A stretch of DNA of 56,696 nt from NCBI GenBank assembly GCA_964469505.1, contig CAYXZO010000007.1, positions 1-56,696 on the forward strand. The letters are read 5' to 3'. The position numbers and the translations under genes are program-made. The notes beneath the pieces were generated by a model, which worked only from the letters and a program-made list of their open reading frames with translations, ran no database searches and was not told where the DNA came from. Positions 51,319-56,696 of the stretch are shown here, piece after piece. This stretch comes from CAYXZO01 sp964469505 (GTDB taxonomy: Bacteria; Fidelibacterota; UBA8477; JABMPR01). How positions within the stretch are numbered: the stretch's first letter is position 1; each line of letters starts with the position of its first letter.

Positions 51319-52764
51319 ATGAGCCGCGAACTACCCTCCAAGTTCTTCAGCTGGCCCGCGTTATTGCACTGGGGACGGGCCTTGTATCAGTTGTTACAAG
51401 GCGGCCGTTTAGTGACATGCTTCACTTTCCGGAAAAAACAACTCGACCTGGAATTCGAGCACGAGGAATCCACCCTACGCCTTATCTGGTGGGTGACCTC
51501 CACCGGTGCGGCCCTGAAACTGATGCCCCAGGCCACCCTTCCCAAAAAGCGCGTGAGAATCTTCCCCACGCTGCCGGAGGAAAGCTATCTGGTTGAAGTC
51601 TACCTGGCGGCAACCGATCGGCGCCTGAAACTGGAATTCTCCCCTGCTTTCAGCCTGGAATTCGGTTTTTACCCCGCCACTCGTAACGTGTGGCTCCACC
51701 AGGGCGGCATAACAATGACTTTTCTCAAAGCACCCAGCGAGGCTCCGCCCGCGACCTGGCTGCCCGTGGAACTAGCCTATGAGCAGCTGCTCAAAGGCGA
51801 GCTACAACCCCCGGAACAGTCCGGGACCATGCCATTTGAATTATCAGAACTGGCGGAAACGCTGGGGCTGGAACTTGAATCTTCCGAACCGGCCGCATTT
51901 CCCGGGGCGGTTCAAAGGTGGCTCAAGGAGCAGCGCACCACCAAGGTACGAGAAGTCACGCGGGAAAAAGCCGCCCGCACTCTATTGAAACGGTTGAAAC
52001 GTAAGCTAGCCAAGCTGGAAAAGGAGCTGGCAGAGTGCCGTCAAAGCGTAGAATTGGAGCAGGAAGCCCTGGCGCTCCAAAACGCCCTGGCGGCGGGCCT
52101 GGTAAGCCGGGAAGGCCGCTTGGAAGTACCGGCTCAATTGTCACCCACCGGAACCGACTGGACCCTCACGGATACCAACGGCCCCCTGACCTGGGAAGGT
52201 CTGGCCAGCCGGTTTAAACGGGTTCGTAAATTGAAGAACCGTCGGGAACCGCTGCGCGGAGAAATCGACCATACTCGGGAAACGATAAATAAGCTGGAAA
52301 ACATTTTATCTATTGAGGACGTCCTGGAGCGGGAGCGACAACTAGCCCAGTTTGAATTGCCTTTACAGGGGCCCGCCAAGACAGGTTCTGAAAGCAGCAG
52401 CCATAAGTTCAGAACATACCGCTCCCCCTCCGGTTTCCCCATTCTGGTGGGACGCTCCGCTAAAGAAAATGATTTGCTTACTTTCAAAGTAGCCCACAAG
52501 GAAGATTGGTGGTTTCATGCCCGCCAACTGAAAGGAAGTCATGTGATTCTCCGTACGGGGAAACAGACTCCCACCAAATCCGATCTGGCCACCGCCGCCT
52601 GGTATGCGGCCCGTTACTCAGATGGCAAACATTCTCAAATCGTCCCCGTGCAATACTGTCGGCGCAAACACCTCCGCAAGCCCAAAGGCGGTGCACCGGG
52701 TGAAGTTTTGTTGAGTCAGGAGGAAGTGCTGTATATTGACCTGGAGACCGGCCGGCCGGTTTAA
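51319..52764 (+). CDS. rqcH: Ribosome quality control factor RqcH (NFACT family, Rqc2 homologue)
   Basis: 481 residues, somewhat shorter than Bacillus RqcH (about 570). The NFACT-N domain has the Asp100-Arg101 pair (AATDRRLKLEF) known to be needed for Ala-tailing. A coiled coil occupies about 205-260 and 310-350. The NFACT-R domain at about 360-480 shows FPILVGRSAKENDLLTFKVA and WWFHARQLKGSHVILR. RqcH binds stalled 50S subunits and adds C-terminal tails to nascent chains. The 3' end overlaps the 3' end of hemW by four bases (convergent). Confidence 0.9.
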   Translation: MSRELPSKFFSWPALLHWGRALYQLLQGGRLVTCFTFRKKQLDLEFEHEESTLRLIWWVTSTGAALKLMPQATLPKKRVRIFPTLPEESYLVEVYLAATDRRLKLEFSPAFSLEFGFYPATRNVWLHQGGITMTFLKAPSEAPPATWLPVELAYEQLLKGELQPPEQSGTMPFELSELAETLGLELESSEPAAFPGAVQRWLKEQRTTKVREVTREKAARTLLKRLKRKLAKLEKELAECRQSVELEQEALALQNALAAGLVSREGRLEVPAQLSPTGTDWTLTDTNGPLTWEGLASRFKRVRKLKNRREPLRGEIDHTRETINKLENILSIEDVLERERQLAQFELPLQGPAKTGSESSSHKFRTYRSPSGFPILVGRSAKENDLLTFKVAHKEDWWFHARQLKGSHVILRTGKQTPTKSDLATAAWYAARYSDGKHSQIVPVQYCRRKHLRKPKGGAPGEVLLSQEEVLYIDLETGRPV

Positions 52765-53921
52765 TCGGGCTGGATGAGGGCTTCAATGACCGCATCGGCG
52801 ACGGCGCGGCCTCGACTGGTAAGACAAACTCTATTTTTCTCAATGATCATAAACTCCGGAATCAGGTTGCGCAGTTGATCCACGTATTTTTCCTGGAATG
52901 TCATGCGGAACCGAGCCTGGAAGTCCTCCAGATCAAACCCCTGCCGCTGCCGTAACCTGGTAAACAAATATTCATTCAGCGCCGTGCGGGAATCGATTTC
53001 TTCACTGCCATCGAGGACCAATTCGGGTTGGCCTTTAGCGGCCAGGTAATGTTTCAAGGATGAATTGTTCCACCAACGCCGTCCCTTGAAATAGGAATGG
53101 GCTGCCGGGCCGAATCCCAGATACCACGTGCCATTCCAGTAGGCCAGATTATGACGACATTCATGACCGGGGACAGCGAAGTTAGAGATTTCATATCCCG
53201 CATAGCCGGCTTGTTCCAGAGTGCTCCACACTAGCTGGAAATATTCAAGCTGCTCCTCTTCCAGCAGCCGTGCCGCCGGTTTTCTTTGAAGCCAGCGGTA
53301 ATAAGCCGTGCCAGGTTCGGCCGTTAACTGGTATGCTGAAATGTGGAGCGGACGAAGCGTCACAAGTTGCTTCAAATCCTGCTCCAGTGCGGTTTGCGTT
53401 TGCCCGGGGATACCGTAGATCAAATCCAGATTGATTTCGGTGAAACCTGCCTGGCGGGCAAGTTCCACTGCCCGGTAACTGTCTGCGGGGCTATGCCGGC
53501 GCCCGAGAAAGCGGAGGAGCTCCTGATCGAAAGTTTGGACTCCCAGACTCAGACGATTCACACCAGCTTCCCGGTAGGCGCTGAGCTGATCCTCCTCAAT
53601 GGTTCCCGGATTGGCCTCCAGCGAAATCTCCACTTTCGGCGACAATTCAACTTCTTGTTCTATTATGCTCAATACAGCCTTTACCTGTTCTCCAGATAAC
53701 AGACTGGGAGTGCCTCCGCCGAAATAAATACTGCCAACTATGTGATCTCTGAGGCCTAAGCGTTGGCAAGAAGCCTTTATTTCACTCTGAAGAGTCTCAA
53801 CAAAGGAAGGGATGAGATCTTCCGCGTGCGGTTCTGAATAAAAATCACAGTAGAAACACTTAGTCTCACAAAAAGGGATATGGATGTATACCGCTAAGGA
53901 ATCGGTGGGGCTTGAACTCAA
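52761..53921 (-). CDS. hemW: HemW-type radical SAM protein (coproporphyrinogen III oxidase-like)
   Basis: 386 residues. CETKCFYC (Cys18, Cys22, Cys25) is the radical-SAM CX3CX2C motif in IHIPFCETKCFYCDFYS. GGGTPSLL, EANPGTI and RLSLGVQTFD are further HemW/HemN signatures. HemW proteins are now regarded as haem chaperones rather than coproporphyrinogen oxidases. The start overlaps the upstream lipoprotein gene by four bases. Confidence 0.93.
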   Translation of the reverse strand: MSSSPTDSLAVYIHIPFCETKCFYCDFYSEPHAEDLIPSFVETLQSEIKASCQRLGLRDHIVGSIYFGGGTPSLLSGEQVKAVLSIIEQEVELSPKVEISLEANPGTIEEDQLSAYREAGVNRLSLGVQTFDQELLRFLGRRHSPADSYRAVELARQAGFTEINLDLIYGIPGQTQTALEQDLKQLVTLRPLHISAYQLTAEPGTAYYRWLQRKPAARLLEEEQLEYFQLVWSTLEQAGYAGYEISNFAVPGHECRHNLAYWNGTWYLGFGPAAHSYFKGRRWWNNSSLKHYLAAKGQPELVLDGSEEIDSRTALNEYLFTRLRQRQGFDLEDFQARFRMTFQEKYVDQLRNLIPEFMIIEKNRVCLTSRGRAVADAVIEALIQPD

Positions 53922-54925
53922 GGCACGCGGAAAGAGGTGGTGACGCTGTAGCTGTTGATTTCCTCCCTTTCATCCTGGCTGTAAGCCCCCACTCGCCAAT
54001 AATAGGTTTCACCACTAGCTAGTGTCGGTGCACTAGTAGGATAGCTATAGATCAGGGAGCCGCTGGGAGGCTGGGTGATTTCCGCCGTGAAAAACTCTCC
54101 ACTCTGCAGCGAAGTGCTCAAAGAAATTTGATACCGTGTGGCTTCCTCGACCCGATTCCACTGAAAGATGGGGGTACTGGAGGCTGCCTGATTGCCGCCA
54201 ATAGGGCTGATGAGCACCGGGGCCTCCAGCGGTATGTCATCCGCCAGACCGGAGGGATTACTGGTCAAACCTCCGCGATCAACCGCCACCAGGCGGTAGT
54301 AATAGCGCTGTCCTACACTTACTTGGGTATCGGTGTACGCTGTATTCACCGTGGTGGTCAGGATATGGAGCGTGTCTAAATAAAACACGGGACTCGTATC
54401 TCTATACACCACGTAATGGTCAAAATCTGGATCGGAATTAGCTAGCCATTGGACCAGAATTTCCACTGTCCCCCCTACCTTGGAAAAGTTATGGGCTGAA
54501 GCCATTATGCCCTGGGGTGTCGTCGGATAGTTAATATTTATGGGACGGGCTTCCACTGAATCGGCAAAGGGGCTTACCTCTCCGGCGTCATCGAAAGCTT
54601 GAAGCGTGTAAGCATAAACGCTGTCGTAATCCAGGCCGATATCCCGATACCCCCGAGCAGAGGCCCCTAAAGTGTCGATAAGAAGATAGGTCCCGTTCAC
54701 CCCTGAAGACGAACGGTAGAGATAAAATCCTGCTAGATGAGTCAGGTTATTGGTGAAGCTCCAGGCCAGGGTAACCATTCCATCATAGGTTTCATCCACC
54801 ACAACATGGAAGTCCTGAGGGGCTTCCAGAGGCCCGGTTATCTCCGTTAAACTGCTGTCACACCCAGTCATGGTTGAGAGCAAAAGTGTAATACCAACCG
54901 TACTTACCAAAGTAGCTCTTAGCAT
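53918..54925 (-). CDS. Fibronectin type III-containing lipoprotein
   Basis: About 335 residues. A lipobox (STMTGCDSS) fits signal peptidase II, with acylated Cys near residue 20 of the form starting at 54925. Three FnIII-type units follow: about 30-120 (VTLAWSFTNNLTHLAGFYLYRSS), 130-225 (VQWLANSDPDFDHYVVYRD) and 230-330 (PIFQWNRVEEATRYQISLS). The start at 54925 is chosen because GGAG is seven bases upstream; earlier ATGs at 54949 and 54970 lack a site. It likely sits on the envelope surface or in the periplasm; function unknown. Confidence 0.78.
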   Translation of the reverse strand: MLRATLVSTVGITLLLSTMTGCDSSLTEITGPLEAPQDFHVVVDETYDGMVTLAWSFTNNLTHLAGFYLYRSSSGVNGTYLLIDTLGASARGYRDIGLDYDSVYAYTLQAFDDAGEVSPFADSVEARPININYPTTPQGIMASAHNFSKVGGTVEILVQWLANSDPDFDHYVVYRDTSPVFYLDTLHILTTTVNTAYTDTQVSVGQRYYYRLVAVDRGGLTSNPSGLADDIPLEAPVLISPIGGNQAASSTPIFQWNRVEEATRYQISLSTSLQSGEFFTAEITQPPSGSLIYSYPTSAPTLASGETYYWRVGAYSQDEREEINSYSVTTSFRVP

Positions 54926-55105
54926 TCCAGTACTCCATTTGTATTTCATTGCGCCAAAGTTAAAGCCCATTCCGCAGGGTGCAATGGACTAATTACCATC
55001 TGTTTAAATACTGAACTATTAGCAGTTGTAAGCACTATTTCATTTAAATGGACGAAGCGATCAAATCCCGGCATTTTGCAGCTTCACACCGGTGGGCCTT
55101 TAACG

Positions 55106-55133
55106 TTGCAGCGGCGCTTGCTAAACCTATATT
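55106..55133 (+). promoter_or_regulatory. Sigma-70-like promoter of guaB
   Basis: TTGCAG at 55106-55111, a 16-bp spacer and TATATT at 55128-55133. The leader to the guaB ATG is about 50 bases, with AAGGAA ahead of the start. It is the clearest element in the 219-bp divergent spacer. Confidence 0.5.
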
Positions 55134-55189
55134 CACCCCAACCGAAACACAATGCATACGGGTCATCAAATTTATAAAGGAAGTTTAAA

Positions 55190-56647
55190 ATGGATTTTAA
55201 AATAGTAGGCGAAGCTCTGACTTTCGACGATGTCCTGTTGCTTCCTGGTCCTTCCCAGGTAGTACCTTCCCAAGTCGATTTAACACCCCCCTTGCCTGAT
55301 TTCCTCCCCCTGCGCATTCCTTTACTCAGCGCAGCAATGGATACGGTTACTGAAGCTAAAATGGCCGTAGCCATTGCCCGCGCGGGTGGACTAGGCATTA
55401 TACATAAAAATTTCCCCCCCGCCGAACAAGCTGCCGAAGTCGACAAAGTAAAGCGGGCTCAGCACGGTGTAATCACCGATCCCTACACTTTAGGACCGGA
55501 TAATTCCCTGGGTGAAGCTGCCGAACTTATGCAGAAGCGAAGTATTTCGGGGGTGCCGATCGTGGTGGAGGGCCGGTTGGTGGGCATTATAACCCACCGT
55601 GATATTCGGTTTGAAAATCGCATGGATAAGCCCATTCGGCTTGTCATGACCAGCGAAGGCTTGATCACCGGTAGAGAAAACACCTCTCTGGAAGAAGCGG
55701 CCCAGTTGATGAAAAAACACAAAATAGAGAAGCTGCCGCTGGTGGATGATGCCTTCCGCTTGAAGGGGCTAATTACCATCAAAGACATTGAGAAGGCCAC
55801 CACATTTCCGGACTCGGCTGTAGATCAGAAAGGGCGCCTATTGGTTGGTGCTGCCGTCGGTGTCGGCTCTTCGGAACTGGAACGGGCCGAGGCCTTGGTG
55901 GGGGCGGGAGTTGATTTACTGGTAGTGGATACCGCCCACGGACACTCACGTAATGTGATTGAAATGGTCAAAGAATTACGGCGATTGTACCCTGACTTAC
56001 CTCTTATGGCTGGCAATGTAGCTACGGGTGAGGGTACCCTGGCACTCATTGAGGCCGGAGCCCACATTGTCAAAGTCGGCGTCGGGCCCGGCTCGATTTG
56101 CACTACGCGTGTGGTGACAGGTGTGGGCGTACCCCAGATCACGGCTATTGTCGAGTGCGTCGCCGCGGCCAGTAAACATGGCATTCCCATCGTCGCCGAT
56201 GGTGGGATCAAATACTCCGGAGACATCACTAAAGCCATCGCCGCCGGAGCTGCTGCGGTAATGGTGGGTAACCTACTGGCGGGAACCGACGAAAGTCCCG
56301 GAGATATCGAATTCTTCCGCGGGCGGGCCTACAAAACCTACCGGGGCATGGGATCCCTGGGGGCTATGCGCCGGGGTAGCGCCGATCGTTATTTCCAGCG
56401 GGATGTTGAGAAATTGGTACCCGAGGGTGTGGAGGGGCGAGTCGTGTATCGCGGGGCGGCTGCGGACGTGATTCACCAGCTTATGGGCGGTTTGCGTGCT
56501 GGTATGGGGTACTGCGGTGCCGCCAATCTGCAAGAATTACAGAGCAAGGCACGTTTTATTCGCATAACCAATGCCGGCTTGCGGGAAAGTCACCCCCATG
56601 ATTTGCAGATAACGAAAGAAGCACCTAACTATGGGGTGGAAGATTAA
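55190..56647 (+). CDS. guaB: IMP dehydrogenase
   Basis: 485 residues. The catalytic Cys is in VGPGSICTTRVVTGVG (about residue 304). Two CBS domains lie at about 95-210 (inserted in the TIM barrel), and the flap YRGMGSLGAM is present. It oxidises IMP to XMP, the committed step of GMP synthesis, feeding GTP to gmk, rel and DNA/RNA synthesis. The end of the gene is complete, and 49 bases remain in the window after it. Confidence 0.98.
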   Translation: MDFKIVGEALTFDDVLLLPGPSQVVPSQVDLTPPLPDFLPLRIPLLSAAMDTVTEAKMAVAIARAGGLGIIHKNFPPAEQAAEVDKVKRAQHGVITDPYTLGPDNSLGEAAELMQKRSISGVPIVVEGRLVGIITHRDIRFENRMDKPIRLVMTSEGLITGRENTSLEEAAQLMKKHKIEKLPLVDDAFRLKGLITIKDIEKATTFPDSAVDQKGRLLVGAAVGVGSSELERAEALVGAGVDLLVVDTAHGHSRNVIEMVKELRRLYPDLPLMAGNVATGEGTLALIEAGAHIVKVGVGPGSICTTRVVTGVGVPQITAIVECVAAASKHGIPIVADGGIKYSGDITKAIAAGAAAVMVGNLLAGTDESPGDIEFFRGRAYKTYRGMGSLGAMRRGSADRYFQRDVEKLVPEGVEGRVVYRGAAADVIHQLMGGLRAGMGYCGAANLQELQSKARFIRITNAGLRESHPHDLQITKEAPNYGVED

Positions 56648-56654
56648 GGACTGA

Positions 56655-56682
56655 CTGCCGACAGCGGACGGCCGATAGCAGT
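56655..56682. repeat. Degenerate heptanucleotide repeat after guaB
   Basis: Four successive 7-nt units: CTGCCGA, CAGCGGA, CGGCCGA, TAGCAGT. It lies 8 bases past the guaB stop and, like the array at 7804, follows a plus-strand gene. Confidence 0.5.
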
Positions 56683-56696
56683 TTTCCGGTGGCCGA

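Noticed and set aside
1..56696. CRISPR array, insertion sequence, prophage or rRNA operon
   Set aside because: No spaced direct repeats, transposase, integrase, phage structural gene or rRNA sequence was recognised in the window.

Overview
The window is one contig from a didermic bacterium, most likely of the FCB superphylum. Candidatus Marinimicrobia (SAR406), Calditrichota or a close relative fits best. This is an inference from gene content: a TonB-dependent receptor with a carboxypeptidase-regulatory-like N-terminal domain, two exported proteins ending in a 'YPNPFN'-type FlgD-like sorting domain (type IX secretion style), a BatA-B-C-D-E aerotolerance operon, DUF4321 and DUF5683 proteins, LolA and Lnt, and RNase Y. 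There is no rRNA operon to settle the phylum. The best promoters look like ordinary sigma-70 promoters (TTGAAA-N16-TATAAT before yicC), not the Bacteroidetes type. Almost every gene lies on the minus strand; only the HDAC-family gene, one secreted protein, rqcH and guaB are on plus.

Layout. 1-6.4 kb holds a surface module: a partial exported protein with one c-type haem motif, translationally coupled to a TonB-dependent receptor, then after a strong hairpin an exported protein built from two 216-residue repeats and a sorting domain. 6.75-7.7 kb is an HDAC/acetoin-utilisation-type deacetylase. 7.86-17.67 kb is a translation and cell-division block read leftwards: tRNA-Val(GAC), thrS, infC (AUC start), rpmI, rplT, pheS, pheT, a small coiled-coil gene, zapA, rny, folD, tRNA-Arg(CCG) and a rho-independent terminator. 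17.75-22.9 kb carries gcvT, ftsK, a lolA-like gene and a YbhN/AglD-type membrane protein. 23.06-23.27 kb is a VapC toxin remnant.

23.3-49.2 kb is a run of about 32 minus-strand genes, mostly overlapping or a few bases apart, starting at a near-consensus promoter: yicC, gmk, rpoZ, family-4 UDG, dnaB, rel, HU, ruvX, lnt, a small membrane protein, DUF5683, an EcfT-like protein, truA, a sulfatase-like protein, htrA, then psd, pssA, DUF4321, tatA, gatA, batA-E, a SPOR protein, yebC, ruvC, ruvA, an RfaH/NusG paralogue and lhgO. It mixes nucleotide supply, replication, stringent response, recombination, lipid synthesis and envelope stress functions.

49.2-51.3 kb is an AT-rich, gene-poor insert with one secreted sorting-domain protein. 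51.3-56.7 kb has rqcH (ribosome quality control), hemW, a fibronectin-type lipoprotein and guaB.

No complete new defence or mobile system was found. The most unusual points are the haem motif at the front of a TonB-coupled exported protein, the AUC start of infC, the apparent CUG start of ftsK, the tRNA-Val that ends six bases before thrS, the gene-converted core of the tandem repeat, and the RfaH paralogue embedded in the ruv operon.
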